Source: an uncultured bacterium
GTDB lineage: Bacteria > Bacillota > Clostridia > Lachnospirales > Lachnospiraceae
Assembly (NCBI GenBank): GCA_947073545.1
Contig: CAMTMP010000016.1
Location: forward strand, 1 to 64,000
Direction: 5' to 3'
DNA length: 64,000 nt
Below, piece after piece: positions 17,996 through 27,774 of the stretch (positions within the stretch are counted from its first letter, which is position 1; each line of letters starts with the position of its first letter). The notes beneath the pieces were generated by a model. The model saw only the letters and a program-made list of their open reading frames with translations, made no database searches and was not told the origin of the DNA. The position numbers were made by a program, and so were the translations under genes.

Positions 17996-19216
17996 TCAAA
18001 AGAGAAACGCCGCAAACACCGCATTGCTCACGTCAATCCCCCGGGAGGTAAGCCTAAGCCGCTGCCCCGCCCGCTCCAGAAAGCCCTGCTCCAAAAAGGA
18101 TCTGATCTGCCTTCCGTAAATATCCTCCGCCGCTTTTCCAAAGTTTCTTAAAAACGCCTTCAGATCCACACCTTCCGTCAGCCGAAGCCCCAGAAACATA
18201 AATTCCTCCATCTGCTCTTCCGCGGTAAGCTCCTGCACCTCGCAGCGTCCTGTTCTTCGCAGCATTTCTGCAAAGGATTTATCCTGCGGCCGCGCGATAC
18301 AGGGCGCGCTGCCGGACCCCAAAGCCCGCCCGCCGCCTCCGTGCCCCATCTTTTCCACGCAGTCCGCATAGGCCATATGCGCCTCCGGGTTTTTCCACCT
18401 CACGTTTTGCACCATGGAGGACGCCCCCAGACCGAACCCCGCATAGTCGCCTCTGCGCCAATACACCTTGTTGTGACGGCACTCTTGTCCCTCTTTTGCA
18501 TAATTCGAAATCTCGTAACGGTGAAACCCGGCCTCCGCCAGATACCGCCCCGTCAGCTCGTACATCTCCCGATCCTCCTCCTCGTCCGGAAAGGTATAGG
18601 CATCTTGGTTTACATAAAGTGTGGTTCCTTCCTCCAAAATCAAGCTGTAGGCGGAAATATGTTCCGGTGAGAGAGCCGCCACACGCTCCAGCGTCTTCGT
18701 GTATGAGGCCATGCCCTGACCGGGCAGCCCTGCCATCAGGTCAATGTTAATATTGCGAAATCCCGCCTCCCTCGCCGCCGTATACGTCTCCAGAAAGTCA
18801 CTGTAGCTGTGGATTCTCCCGATACGGGCAAGTTCCTCATCATCCGTGGACTGTAATCCGATGCTGAGGCGATTAATACCACTCGTTATGTAATCTCTCA
18901 ATTTCTGCGCCGTCACCGTGCCGGGATTACACTCTATCGTGATCTCCGCATCCTCCGCCACGAAAAATCCATCTCTGACTCCCTCTAAAATCCGCCCTGT
19001 CTCCCGCGCTGGAAGCAGAGACGGCGTACCCCCGCCGAAAAAGATGGAGACCACCCTGTGATCTCCATAAAATACCGACTGTTCTTTTATTTCCCGCAGC
19101 AATAAGTTTACATAATTTCCCACTTCGCCGACACTTGCCGGGCCGGAGAGAAAGTCACAGTAAAGACATTTCCTGACACAGAACGGAATGTGAATATAGA
19201 TACTTAAATTTCTCAT
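17996..19216 (-). CDS. hemW: Radical SAM heme chaperone HemW
   Basis: The 406-residue protein has the radical SAM iron-sulfur motif at its N-terminus (YIHIPFCVRKCLYCDF), the SAM-binding FFGGGTPSLL and the C-terminal HemN_C region (ISNYAKEGQECRHNKVYW). HemW proteins resemble oxygen-independent coproporphyrinogen oxidase but have three, not four, N-terminal Cys and act as heme carriers. The ATG at 19216 is chosen because GGAGG lies 5 bases upstream; a second ATG four codons earlier has no such site. Its place after lepA is conserved in Firmicutes. Confidence 0.93.
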   Translation of the reverse strand: MRNLSIYIHIPFCVRKCLYCDFLSGPASVGEVGNYVNLLLREIKEQSVFYGDHRVVSIFFGGGTPSLLPARETGRILEGVRDGFFVAEDAEITIECNPGTVTAQKLRDYITSGINRLSIGLQSTDDEELARIGRIHSYSDFLETYTAAREAGFRNINIDLMAGLPGQGMASYTKTLERVAALSPEHISAYSLILEEGTTLYVNQDAYTFPDEEEDREMYELTGRYLAEAGFHRYEISNYAKEGQECRHNKVYWRRGDYAGFGLGASSMVQNVRWKNPEAHMAYADCVEKMGHGGGGRALGSGSAPCIARPQDKSFAEMLRRTGRCEVQELTAEEQMEEFMFLGLRLTEGVDLKAFLRNFGKAAEDIYGRQIRSFLEQGFLERAGQRLRLTSRGIDVSNAVFAAFLF

Positions 19217-19319
19217 CGCAGCCTCCATCCCGGAACAGGCAAAGAGCCTCGCCCCGCCCTTCCGTCGTCATTCGGCTTCCACTTCGCGGCAAAGGGCGCT
19301 CTGCCTCCCGCTTTGTCCA

Positions 19320-21125
19320 TCAGTTGTCATCCAGCTTCAACACGCTCATAAAAGCGCTCTGGGGAATCTCCACATTGCCTACCTGCCGCATACGCTTCTT
19401 ACCCTCTTTCTGCTTTTCGAGCAGCTTTTTCTTTCGGGTGATATCTCCGCCGTAGCACTTGGCAAGGACGTCCTTTCTCATGGCTCTGACCGTCTCTCTG
19501 GCAATGATCTTGCCCCCCACCGCCGCCTGAATGGGAATCTCGAAAAGGTGCCTCGGTATTTCGTCCTTCAGCTTTTCGCACATTCTCCTGCCCCGCTCAT
19601 AGGCGCTGTCCGCATGGACGATAAAGGAAAGCGCGTCCACCTCGTCGTGGTTGATCAGGATATCCAGCTTCACTAACTTCGACTGCTCGTAGCCCTTTAA
19701 CTCATAGTCAAAGGAGGCGTACCCTCTGGAACGGGATTTCAGCGCGTCGAAAAAGTCATAGATAATCTCGTTTAAGGGCAGGTCGTATTTTAAAAGCGCG
19801 CGGGACGCCTCGATGTACTCGGTGCTGATATAACGGCCTCTCCGCTCCTGACAAAGCTGCATGATCGGGCCGATAAACTCGGTGGTCACCATGATTTCCG
19901 CGCTGACCACCGGCTCTTCCATATAGTCGATCTCGGAAGGGTCCGGCAGATTGGAGGGATTGGTCAGCTCGATCATATCCCCGTTTGTCTTATATACTCT
20001 GTAAATAACGCCCGGCGCGGTGGTCACCAGATCCAGATTGTACTCCCGCTCCAGACGCTCCTGTATGATCTCCAGATGCAGAAGACCCAGAAAGCCGCAG
20101 CGGAACCCGAAGCCCAGCGCGATGGACGTCTCCGGCTCGTAGTTTAACGAGGCGTCGTTGAGTTTCAGCTTTTCCAGCGCGTCCCGCAGATCCGGGTATT
20201 TGGCGCCGTCCGCCGGATACATGCCGCAGTAGACCATGGAATTGACCTTCTTGTAGCCGGGAAGCGGCTCTGCACAGGGATTGTCCACATCCGTGACCGT
20301 ATCGCCCACAGCGGTGTCTTTCACGTTCTTAATGGAGGCGGTGAGATACCCCACCATCCCCGCCGTCAGCTCGTCGCAGGGAATGAACTGCCCCGCACCG
20401 AAATATCCCACCTCCACCACCTCCGCGGTGGCTCCCGTGGCCATCATTTTAATTTTGGTGCCTTTTTTGACCCTGCCCTCCTTGATGCGGCAAAATACGA
20501 TCACGCCCTTGTAGGAATCATAAACAGAGTCAAAAATAAGCGCCTGCAGCGGATTATCCGGGCTGCCGCCGGGGGCCGGAATTTTCTCCACGATGGCCTC
20601 CAGCACTTCCTCCACGCCTATGCCGTTCTTCGCGGAGATCAGCGGCGCGTCCTGCGCCTCGATGCCGATCACGTCCTCAATTTCATTTTTCACCCGCTCC
20701 GGCTCCGCGCTTGGCAGGTCGATCTTGTTGATCACCGGAAACACGTCCAGATCGTGATCCAGCGCCAGATATACGTTTGCCAGCGTCTGCGCCTCTATGC
20801 CCTGGGCCGCGTCCACCACAAGAATCGCCCCGTCGCAGGCCGCAAGGGAACGGCTCACCTCATAGTTAAAATCCACATGGCCGGGCGTGTCGATCAGGTT
20901 AAAAATATACTCGTTGCCGTCCTTCGCCTGATAGATGATGCGCACGGTCTGTGCCTTGATGGTAATGCCTCTCTCCCGCTCTAATTCCATATTGTCCAGT
21001 ATCTGCGCCTGCATTTCACGGCTTGTCAGAAGCCCGGTCTTCTCTATGATCCGGTCCGCCAGCGTGGACTTGCCGTGATCAATATGCGCTACGATACAAA
21101 AATTTCTGATTTTACTTTGATCCAT
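19320..21125 (-). CDS. lepA: Elongation factor 4 (LepA)
   Basis: The 601 residues begin [21 protein letters not shown], with the G1 loop, and carry the LepA-specific C-terminal domain ([27 protein letters not shown]). LepA is a ribosome-associated translational GTPase that acts when elongation is stalled or during 30S maturation. The frame opens 14 codons earlier, but the ATG at 21125 fits the family length and has GAGGG upstream. It lies between spoIIP and hemW as in Bacillus. Confidence 0.97.
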   Translation of the reverse strand: MDQSKIRNFCIVAHIDHGKSTLADRIIEKTGLLTSREMQAQILDNMELERERGITIKAQTVRIIYQAKDGNEYIFNLIDTPGHVDFNYEVSRSLAACDGAILVVDAAQGIEAQTLANVYLALDHDLDVFPVINKIDLPSAEPERVKNEIEDVIGIEAQDAPLISAKNGIGVEEVLEAIVEKIPAPGGSPDNPLQALIFDSVYDSYKGVIVFCRIKEGRVKKGTKIKMMATGATAEVVEVGYFGAGQFIPCDELTAGMVGYLTASIKNVKDTAVGDTVTDVDNPCAEPLPGYKKVNSMVYCGMYPADGAKYPDLRDALEKLKLNDASLNYEPETSIALGFGFRCGFLGLLHLEIIQERLEREYNLDLVTTAPGVIYRVYKTNGDMIELTNPSNLPDPSEIDYMEEPVVSAEIMVTTEFIGPIMQLCQERRGRYISTEYIEASRALLKYDLPLNEIIYDFFDALKSRSRGYASFDYELKGYEQSKLVKLDILINHDEVDALSFIVHADSAYERGRRMCEKLKDEIPRHLFEIPIQAAVGGKIIARETVRAMRKDVLAKCYGGDITRKKKLLEKQKEGKKRMRQVGNVEIPQSAFMSVLKLDDN

Positions 21126-21306
21126 TGTACACCCTCTGTTACCTTTCGTCGTTTCGGAAAACGCCATATTTTGCTATTCTCCAGCGTAAACACAGAACCC
21201 CCAGATCCGCTTCTCCGGCTTTTTGAGACACCTTCCGGCAGAGATCATTTTAATATTAGAAGTTCTTCCCACGCAAGTATATCAAATTGTCCGTAGGATG
21301 TCCACA

Positions 21307-22626
21307 TCAATCGCCCTCCCGCTCCGGCTCCCTGCCGCTGAAAACAAGGTCCAGCACATGAGCTAAGGGCTCGCAGGCATTATGTATTTCCTCCTCCGTA
21401 TTGTTCTGCGCGCCCAGCTCGATCAGAAGGGATTTCGGACAAAGGTGCATATTGTAGCGGTAGGCTTTCAGATAGATTCTGCGGGCAATTCCCGGATAAT
21501 ACTCGTTACATGCCGTCTGCATCTGGAAGGACAGCGCCAGATTGTCCGCCAGATAGGGATTTTCCAGATACGAGATCTCTCCCTTTGTGGTGCGGCACAG
21601 CCCGTTAAAGAACATAAACTGCGCGGTGGGGCGGCCCTGCAGATCCATGACCAGACGCCTGTCCGCAGGCATCTCGTCCCGGTGCAGGTCGATCACCGCC
21701 TCGATGGACGGATTCTCCCGTAAAATCGCCTCGATGGCGGGCAGGGAATTGTTGTAGGCATAGGCCCTGTCCTCGTCATAACAGCCTGTGTCATGGATCA
21801 CATTGTACCCGTAACGCTCCCGCAAAAGGCTGGCCAGATATTCCCCCGCCCCCAAAATCCCGCTGTCTGCATCACCCGGCACAGAATCGACAAAGCTCTC
21901 CTTGGAATGGGTGTGGTAAATGAGGATCTGCGGCGCGTCCGCGCTCCCCTGTATCCGCATATCCTTCTCCCGAAGCGTCTGCGCCTGCAAAAGCTGCTCT
22001 CCCGCCACGGTTGTGCTGTCCACCGCGTAAAACGCCTTGATCAGCGCCTCGTAGGTGGACAGACCCTCCCACTTATAGCGGTAGCTCTTCTCCTCCACAC
22101 AGGCAAACGCCTGGCCTTCCACCATTTCTTCCTCTTCGTCCGCCTCCTCCGGCTCTCCCGACTCTTCCCCTTCCTGTTCCGCCGATAAATAACGCTCGTT
22201 TTCCTTTAAAAACGCCGATTCCATATTCTTCTCCAGATGCATGGCATCGTCACCGTACTCAAGCGCCTCCTCCGGCAGTCCCTTGTAATCCTCGTCGCTC
22301 CCCTCCGGCAGAAGAAGTCTGGCATAGTCGCTCTCGGTCACGCCCTCCTCCCCGTTCTCCAGTGCATAGAACAGCCCCGGATATTGGAAAAACAGCGCCT
22401 TTCTAAAAAAGCCTTCCCCCGATGCGTGACGGTCTGTCTCACTCATTGCGCGGATGCCGGGCAGATACGGCTCCATCACCAGCTCTTCCGCAATACCGCG
22501 CAAAGCGGAGCCTTTCTTTTTTTCCTCCTTCTCACGATCCCGCAAAAGTTCCGCACAGCCGAATCCGAGAGTTATGATAACAGTTGCTATTAAAATAAGT
22601 TTCAACCACTTTCTATTCTTGTACAT
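21307..22626 (-). CDS. spoIIP: Stage II sporulation protein P
   Basis: The 439-residue protein has an N-terminal membrane anchor (LKLILIATVIITLGFGCAEL), an acidic middle region, and the SpoIIP amidase/endopeptidase domain with ILIYHTHSKESF, EAVIDLHRDEMP and SLLIELGAQNNTEEE. SpoIIP, with SpoIID and SpoIIM, degrades septal peptidoglycan during engulfment. No strong ribosome binding site is seen before the ATG. It follows gpr by 87 bp, the same order as in Bacillus. Confidence 0.93.
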   Translation of the reverse strand: MYKNRKWLKLILIATVIITLGFGCAELLRDREKEEKKKGSALRGIAEELVMEPYLPGIRAMSETDRHASGEGFFRKALFFQYPGLFYALENGEEGVTESDYARLLLPEGSDEDYKGLPEEALEYGDDAMHLEKNMESAFLKENERYLSAEQEGEESGEPEEADEEEEMVEGQAFACVEEKSYRYKWEGLSTYEALIKAFYAVDSTTVAGEQLLQAQTLREKDMRIQGSADAPQILIYHTHSKESFVDSVPGDADSGILGAGEYLASLLRERYGYNVIHDTGCYDEDRAYAYNNSLPAIEAILRENPSIEAVIDLHRDEMPADRRLVMDLQGRPTAQFMFFNGLCRTTKGEISYLENPYLADNLALSFQMQTACNEYYPGIARRIYLKAYRYNMHLCPKSLLIELGAQNNTEEEIHNACEPLAHVLDLVFSGREPEREGD

Positions 22627-22713
22627 ACTAAAAATATATGCACGGCAAATACAGGTTCATGCGTAAATGCTTCGGCCTGTACCGAATAGTTGCTTTCGCG
22701 CCGTCTCTTCCTG

Positions 22714-23592
22714 TCAAAGATTCAGCGCGCCGTTTATCCCGTCACAGATAATGTGACTGATCTGGCGGATCTGTTGATCCACGTCCTTTGTGGTCACATA
22801 CATATTATTGAGTTCCTTAAGCGTGGCGGGCCGCTCTCCCATGGCGTCACCCACGATCGTAGCCGCGTCCACCACCGTCGGCACACCCAGCGCCAGCACC
22901 GGAATGTGAAGCGTCTCCTCCGTTATGGCGTTTCTGTGATTTCCCACACCGGAACCGGGATGAATGCCTGTGTTCGTGATTTGGATGGTACGGTTTAAGC
23001 GTTTGGTGGAGCGTGCGGCCAGCGCATCGATTGCGATCACCAGATCCGGCTTCGTCTCCCCGATCACCCCCTTGATGATCTCCGCGGACTCCATGCCCGT
23101 TTTCGCCATAACGCCCGGCGCCAGACTGCTCACCAGATGCATCTTCGTCCGGTTATAGGCCACCTTGCCATACTCCAGCACAATATGCCTGTTGACAAAA
23201 AGATTATCCACCACATTCGGCCCGAGGGAATCCGCGGTGACCTCCCGGTTGCCAAGCCCCACCACCAGAATCGACTGTTCCTCATCCGGATTTGGCAAAA
23301 TCCCCCGAAGCTGCTGTGCCAGAATGGCGGATATCTCCTGATGATAGTCTTCCTCCGGTTCCGTCATGGCGGGCGCCTCCAGTGTAATATAGGTTCCCAT
23401 CGGTTTTCCAAGCGCCTTGGCCCCGTTTTTCGTCTCTATAATCACCCGGGTAATATGCACATCGCTCTCTTCGTCATAATGCTCTTCTACTATCACTCCA
23501 TGAAGCCCGGACTCGTTTTCTCCAATACCTTCTCTGGCTTCCAACGCCAAGTCCGTCCTGACATTTGACCAGCTATCCATAGCATTTTCCAT
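22714..23592 (-). CDS. gpr: Germination protease GPR
   Basis: The 292-residue length is slightly short of the 330-370 typical for the family. SNVRTDLALEA near the N-terminus marks the GPR start; ILVVGLGNREVTADSLGPNVVD, PGVMAKTGMESAEIIKGVI and DLVIAIDALAARSTKRLN are family signatures. GPR is an aspartic-type protease that degrades small acid-soluble spore proteins on germination and is made as an inactive zymogen. Two in-frame ATGs four codons apart are possible starts; the first is used here. It is divergent from rpsT. Confidence 0.92.
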   Translation of the reverse strand: MENAMDSWSNVRTDLALEAREGIGENESGLHGVIVEEHYDEESDVHITRVIIETKNGAKALGKPMGTYITLEAPAMTEPEEDYHQEISAILAQQLRGILPNPDEEQSILVVGLGNREVTADSLGPNVVDNLFVNRHIVLEYGKVAYNRTKMHLVSSLAPGVMAKTGMESAEIIKGVIGETKPDLVIAIDALAARSTKRLNRTIQITNTGIHPGSGVGNHRNAITEETLHIPVLALGVPTVVDAATIVGDAMGERPATLKELNNMYVTTKDVDQQIRQISHIICDGINGALNL

Positions 23593-23599
23593 TCCTTTC

Positions 23600-23760
23600 C
23601 GTTCTGGTTTTCAACTCGCAAACCCGCGCTTTCGGCGCTCTATGTCCGATTTCATCGGACGTTTGCCCGTTAACGCTGCAAGAAAAGCAAATGTCTGCTT
23701 CGCAGCCGCCTGCATTTCTTCTGCCGCTGTTATATTTTATGCGCTTTTCTTCCGCTTGCC
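23600..23760. repeat. Cluster of small palindromes between gpr and rpsT
   Basis: The 337-bp gap between the two genes contains several hairpins with a TTC centre: GTCCGAT/ATCGGAC around 23647-23663 and CTGC/GCAG within AAATGTCTGCTTCGCAGCCG near 23690. The latter 20-mer recurs near 55931. The remainder of the gap holds the rpsT promoter. Confidence 0.5.
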
Positions 23761-23802
23761 CATTTTGTTTTCTATTTTTTGCAAAAATAAACAAAATATG
23801 TA

Positions 23803-23831
23803 TTGACATCCCCATTTCCATAATCTAAAAT
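23803..23831 (+). promoter_or_regulatory. Promoter of rpsT
   Basis: TTGACA and TAAAAT are exactly 17 bases apart; the start codon of rpsT is about 100 bases downstream. Confidence 0.75.
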
Positions 23832-23929
23832 AATATGCGTGTGTTTCCATTAAAACGTCCGTGTCCGTCTTTAATGAGACACGTCCTTATAAGAAGATAA
23901 AGAGTAAATGTTTTGAAATGGAGGATGTT

Positions 23930-24193
23930 ATGGCTAATATCAAATCTGCGAAAAAGAGAATTCTGGTAAACAAGACGAAGGCTGACAGAAACAAGTCCAT
24001 CAAGTCCGGCGTTAAGACAGCGATCAAGAAGGTATATGCTGCCATCGACGCGAAGGATAAGGCTGCCGCAGAGAGCGCGCTGCTTGCCGCTACTTCCGCA
24101 ATTGACAAGGCAACCAAGAAGGGCGTATACCACAAGAATACTTCTGCGAGAAAGGTTTCCCGCATGGCCCTTGCCGTTAACAAGATGGCATAA
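23930..24193 (+). CDS. rpsT: 30S ribosomal protein S20
   Basis: The 87-residue basic protein starts MANIKSAKKRILVNKTKADRN and is full length for bS20, a primary binder of 16S rRNA. The ATG at 23930 has GGAGG 5 bases upstream; the frame extends 23 codons earlier without a ribosome binding site. It is monocistronic, with a promoter at 23803 and a terminator at 24217. Confidence 0.98.
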   Translation: MANIKSAKKRILVNKTKADRNKSIKSGVKTAIKKVYAAIDAKDKAAAESALLAATSAIDKATKKGVYHKNTSARKVSRMALAVNKMA

Positions 24194-24216
24194 GAAAATC
24201 TGATAAAACGAACGTT

Positions 24217-24250
24217 TAAAGGAGCGAATGCATGACATCCGCTCCTTTTA
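24217..24250. terminator. Bidirectional terminator between rpsT and the TPM-domain gene
   Basis: AAAGGAGCG and CGCTCCTTTT form a stem with a 13-base loop, with T-rich ends on both strands. Confidence 0.75.
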
Positions 24251-24271
24251 TTTATGCTCAGATTCACCCTG

Positions 24272-25147
24272 CTAACGACTGCGTCCGCCGCCGCCATGAT
24301 GGCCGCCACCGCCGCCGTGACTCCTGCCACCGCCGCCGTGTCCGCCGCTGCTTGTCTGGATTTTCCGCTGGATCACCGTCTTTCTCAAGAACCTGTCCTG
24401 CGCCACCCGAAAAACAGGTTCCCTGCCCGCCACATAAGTGGTGGCCGTGGTCGTCTTCTTACCCTCCTTCGACCGCCAGTTGGACGCGGCAAAAATAACA
24501 GCCGCTATCATTCCTATAATCCATGGCACAAATCCCGGTACAGACATATGAGATACGTTCCAGCCCATCATATCGTGATAAAAATTGTTGACATAGGTCT
24601 TGTAAGCGCGGTAAGGGTCCTTCTCCACATAGCGGTACACATTCTCGAGAAGATGGTCGATGTCCTCCACATAGTAGGCGTCCCTCGCCCGGCCTGTGGT
24701 GCATAGCCATGTGTGAATCATGCCGTCATCCTCCCTCGACCAATTATCCACCAGCATCACGCCGTCGCCGTCAGGTCTGTCAAAACCGAACCCGTCGTTC
24801 TCCCAGCGCTGCTCCGCGTACACCCTCACATATTCCTCCGAAATCACGCCCGGCTCAATCTCTCTGGCATACTCCGCCAAGGGCTCATTCAGCGTAACAA
24901 GCACGATATCGCATCCCGTCTGTTTCTCCCTCTTTGCAATCAGACGGCGCAGCTTCTCCTCCTCTTTGTCCGTCAATACATCCGCCTTGTCGAAAACCCG
25001 CTCATCGGTCACACATTGTGTATTTGTCCGCTGATAGTCCATTGCTTTCGCCAGCGCCCCGTGCCCCGTATGAAGCACCACAGTCAAAAGCGCGGCGGCG
25101 GCCAGAACGATGTACAGCCATTTGAAATATCGAAAATATTCTCTCAA
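24272..25147 (-). CDS. TPM-domain membrane protein (YdjH/YgcG-like)
   Basis: The 291-residue protein has an N-terminal membrane helix (LYIVLAAAALLTVVLH), a TPM domain at about residues 45-190 (VFDKADVLTDKEEEKLRRLI, DIVLVTLNEP, DGDGVMLVDNWSRED), a second helix near 205-225 and a Gly/His/Ser-rich tail. The likely start is TTG at 25147 with GGGGAAGGG upstream. TPM proteins occur with zinc-ribbon and SPFH partners in the Bacillus ydjFGHI envelope-stress cluster; the next gene upstream is a zinc-ribbon protein, 18 bp away. The biochemical role is not known. Confidence 0.85.
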   Translation of the reverse strand: MREYFRYFKWLYIVLAAAALLTVVLHTGHGALAKAMDYQRTNTQCVTDERVFDKADVLTDKEEEKLRRLIAKREKQTGCDIVLVTLNEPLAEYAREIEPGVISEEYVRVYAEQRWENDGFGFDRPDGDGVMLVDNWSREDDGMIHTWLCTTGRARDAYYVEDIDHLLENVYRYVEKDPYRAYKTYVNNFYHDMMGWNVSHMSVPGFVPWIIGMIAAVIFAASNWRSKEGKKTTTATTYVAGREPVFRVAQDRFLRKTVIQRKIQTSSGGHGGGGRSHGGGGGHHGGGGRSR

Positions 25148-25165
25148 AACTTCTGCCCTTCCCCT

Positions 25166-26149
25166 CTATAAGATCTCCAGCACATGAACCGCCATATAGC
25201 AGAGCGCCGTCACCACCGCAAACACCGACGCACTGTAAGCCAATACCTTTCCTCTGGAAACAGGCGTTACACCGATCACCTTACCCGTCTGCCCGTTCAC
25301 ATGGTACAGAAAAGACTGATCCTTATAGCGATAGACATACTGCCAGACAGGCATCAGCGCGTAGCAAAAGTCCTCTCTGGTCAGCTTCAGGTTTTTCCGG
25401 TATGGGCGCACCGTGGCATATCCCGTCAGAGAGCCTTGCAGCAGTTCTTCCGAAGCCTGCCTTGCCTTTGCCTGTGCCCTTTCATCCATTTCCTGCGCTT
25501 CCCGATTGTAAACCTCGCCGAAAAAGCCTGACATGTACCGCGGCTCAAAATCCGCAAGCGCCCGGTAATCATAGGGCTCCATCAAATCCATAATCCGATC
25601 GTCCATAGCGATGGATGCGTCCACAGGAATGCGGTCAAAATCCACGTCCATCCGCCGGACCACTTCGAAATAGGAAGTTTCTGTGTACTCCGTGTCGCCG
25701 CTGCGCCATGTCCTGACTTTGGTGCCCTCCCCCGCGAAATCGTAGTCCGCTCCATAGTCATACAGCCAGAAAGGCACATAAATTCCTTCCATTTTTTCCA
25801 GACTCTTCGCCGACAGGAAATCGGCGGGCGCAAACAGCCGTCTGGAAAACTCGCGCTCCATGGCCGCCACTGCCATCTCTTTTCCTATACAGAAAGGCAG
25901 AATCAGTTTCGGCTCAAAGACGCCCTCCACCCGCTCATTAAATATCAGATACGTGCCGCAATGTTCGCATCTGCACGCCGAAGTATATTCCGTGATCCGT
26001 AATGGCGCGCCGCAGTTTACACATTGCACAAGGGAACTGTCCCCTATCTTTTCCTCACTGTCCATACTCTCGCAGTGAGGGCAGTACATCTTTCCCTTTT
26101 CCGGCGAATACACCGTGTTGCCGCCGCAGTTTCTACACTTGAAAATCAT
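25166..26149 (-). CDS. Zinc-ribbon protein with C-terminal membrane helix (YdjG-like)
   Basis: The 327-residue protein opens with two zinc ribbons: CRNCGG with CPHC (residues 5-25), and CVNCGAP with CEHCGTY (residues 43-65). The middle part includes MEGIYVPFWLYDYGADYDF and YALMPVWQYVYRYKDQSFLYHVNG, which are typical of TFIIB-type zinc-ribbon proteins in Firmicutes. One membrane helix lies near the C-terminus. It forms a two-gene unit with the TPM gene. AAGGA lies 13 bases before the ATG, a weak spacing. A role in membrane or stress homeostasis is inferred from the Bacillus YdjG/YdjH pair. Confidence 0.85.
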   Translation of the reverse strand: MIFKCRNCGGNTVYSPEKGKMYCPHCESMDSEEKIGDSSLVQCVNCGAPLRITEYTSACRCEHCGTYLIFNERVEGVFEPKLILPFCIGKEMAVAAMEREFSRRLFAPADFLSAKSLEKMEGIYVPFWLYDYGADYDFAGEGTKVRTWRSGDTEYTETSYFEVVRRMDVDFDRIPVDASIAMDDRIMDLMEPYDYRALADFEPRYMSGFFGEVYNREAQEMDERAQAKARQASEELLQGSLTGYATVRPYRKNLKLTREDFCYALMPVWQYVYRYKDQSFLYHVNGQTGKVIGVTPVSRGKVLAYSASVFAVVTALCYMAVHVLEIL

Positions 26150-26187
26150 GTATGTATATCAATCCTTTCACGAAACGAAATCTGTGC

Positions 26188-26264
26188 GAAGAATGCCGTT
26201 TTGAGGCATTCTTCTGCGTGAAAAAGTCCACCATGCGGAGAATGCCTCTTTTTGGGCATTCTCC
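26188..26264. repeat. Two tandem hairpins sharing the AATGCC/GGCATT core
   Basis: GAAGAATGCC/GGCATTCTTC (26188-26197, 26205-26214) and GGAGAATGCC/GGCATTCTCC (26237-26246, 26255-26264) are perfect 10-bp stems. Each is followed on the plus strand by TGCGTGAAAAAGTC. The word TGCGGAGAATGCC recurs at 61843-61855. Confidence 0.7.
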
Positions 26265-26284
26265 TGCGTGAAAAAGTCTCCTAC

Positions 26285-26347
26285 GCGAGACATAGAACTT
26301 CCCCACGAAACAGCCTTTGCTGTGAGTGGCTGGAAGTTCTTCTCGCG
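26285..26347. repeat. Long inverted repeat just past the PurF-like gene
   Basis: CGCGAGA (26285-26291) pairs with TCTCGCG (26341-26347), and GAACTTCC (26295-26302) pairs with GGAAGTTC (26332-26339), giving a two-part stem. It could serve as the terminator of the purF-like gene, although no clean T tract follows at once. Confidence 0.55.
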
Positions 26348-26350
26348 TTG

Positions 26351-27757
26351 TTATTCGCGTCCATCCCAGCAATAAGTGCACAGCTTACATTTATCAATGC
26401 CGACGGAAGCGATCATATCATCCAGCCGATGATATTTCAGTGAAGTGAAATTCAATTTTTCCCTTATCTTTTCCAGCATCTGTCCGTACTCCGTGCTGTC
26501 CGGGTCCGCATAGACCGCCAGATTCGGATACTTGTTTTCCTCCTCCAATTCCTGAATCACTCTTCTTGCAATCAGCTCCATTTCCGAAGTGGAGCGGGAA
26601 AAGTTCAGGTATTTACAGCCGTAAAGCAGAGGCGGGCAGGCAGGCCGGATATGTACCTCCTTCGCACCGCTCTGGTATAGAAACTCCGTCGTCTCCCGAA
26701 GCTGCGTGCCCCGCACGATGGAATCGTCGATCAGCAGAAGACTCCTGTCCTTAATCAGGTCATGCACCGGGATCAGTTTCATTTTCGCGATCAGATTCCG
26801 CTTGCTCTGGATCGTAGGCATAAAAGAACGGGGCCAAGTGGGCGTATACTTGATAAACGGTCTGGAAAAAGGAATCCCCGACTCGTTGGCGTAGCCGATG
26901 GCATGGGCCGTCCCGGAATCAGGCACGCCCGCCACGATATCCGGCTTCGCGTCGTCGCGCTTCGCTAACATCGCCCCACAGTGATATCGCATCTCCTCCA
27001 CACTAATTCCCTCATAGGACGAGGAGGGATAGCCGTAATAAATCCACAAAAAAGTACAAATTTTCATATCCTTACCCGGCGCGGCAAGCGTCTGTACGCC
27101 CTCCGGCGTCACAATCACCACTTCCCCGGGCCCAAGCTCCCGCTCCGGCACATAGCCGAGATTCAGATAGGCAAAGCTCTCAAAGGATACACAGCAGGCA
27201 TCCTCCTTCTTTCCGATTGTAACAGGGGTGCGTCCCAGCCTGTCTCTCGCCGCGTAAATCCCCTTCGGCGTCATGATCAGTATGGTCATGGAGCCGTCGA
27301 TCAGCTCCTGCGCGTACTTAATCCCCTCGATTAGATTATCACGCTGGTTAATCACCGCCGCCACCAGTTCCGTGGCGTTAATATCGCCGCCGCTCATTTC
27401 CAGAAAATGCCCTTTGCCGTTCTGAAAAATCTCCGACACGATCTGGTCTTTATTATTGATCCTGCCGACCGTGGTGATCGCATAGGTGCCGTGATGGGAA
27501 CGGATAATCAAAGGCTGCGGCTCATAATCCGAAATACAGCCAATGCCAAGCGTCCCGAACATCTTATTTACATCCTTGTCAAATTTGGTGCGAAACGGCG
27601 TATTCTCTATGTTATGTATCGCACGGTTAAATCCCGCCTCCTCATCATAAAGCGCCATACCCGCCCGTCTGGTTCCCAGGTGGGAATGATAGTCCGTTCC
27701 AAAAAACAGATCAAAAATACAATTTTCCTTCGCTGCCACTCCAAAAAAACCGCCCAT
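26351..27757 (-). CDS. PurF-like amidophosphoribosyltransferase paralogue with a lost glutaminase site
   Basis: The 468 residues align with PurF. The phosphoribosyltransferase half is intact: LLLIDDSIVRGTQ is the PRPP loop, VAGVPDSGTAHAIGYA precedes it, and the iron-sulfur ligands are kept (KICTF, and CKLCTYCWDG at the end). The N-terminal half has lost the Ntn glutaminase residues: GGFFGV replaces CGVFGI, so the Cys nucleophile is Gly; the HVRYAT, HNGN and SSDTE segments of true PurF read CISDYE, TVGR and INATE. It may use free ammonia, take ammonia from a partner or be regulatory. It lies 17 bp after a degenerate GGDEF gene. A normal PurF elsewhere in the genome is expected. Confidence 0.85.
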   Translation of the reverse strand: MGGFFGVAAKENCIFDLFFGTDYHSHLGTRRAGMALYDEEAGFNRAIHNIENTPFRTKFDKDVNKMFGTLGIGCISDYEPQPLIIRSHHGTYAITTVGRINNKDQIVSEIFQNGKGHFLEMSGGDINATELVAAVINQRDNLIEGIKYAQELIDGSMTILIMTPKGIYAARDRLGRTPVTIGKKEDACCVSFESFAYLNLGYVPERELGPGEVVIVTPEGVQTLAAPGKDMKICTFLWIYYGYPSSSYEGISVEEMRYHCGAMLAKRDDAKPDIVAGVPDSGTAHAIGYANESGIPFSRPFIKYTPTWPRSFMPTIQSKRNLIAKMKLIPVHDLIKDRSLLLIDDSIVRGTQLRETTEFLYQSGAKEVHIRPACPPLLYGCKYLNFSRSTSEMELIARRVIQELEEENKYPNLAVYADPDSTEYGQMLEKIREKLNFTSLKYHRLDDMIASVGIDKCKLCTYCWDGRE

Positions 27758-27774
27758 ACTTTCCTCCCGTTTTC

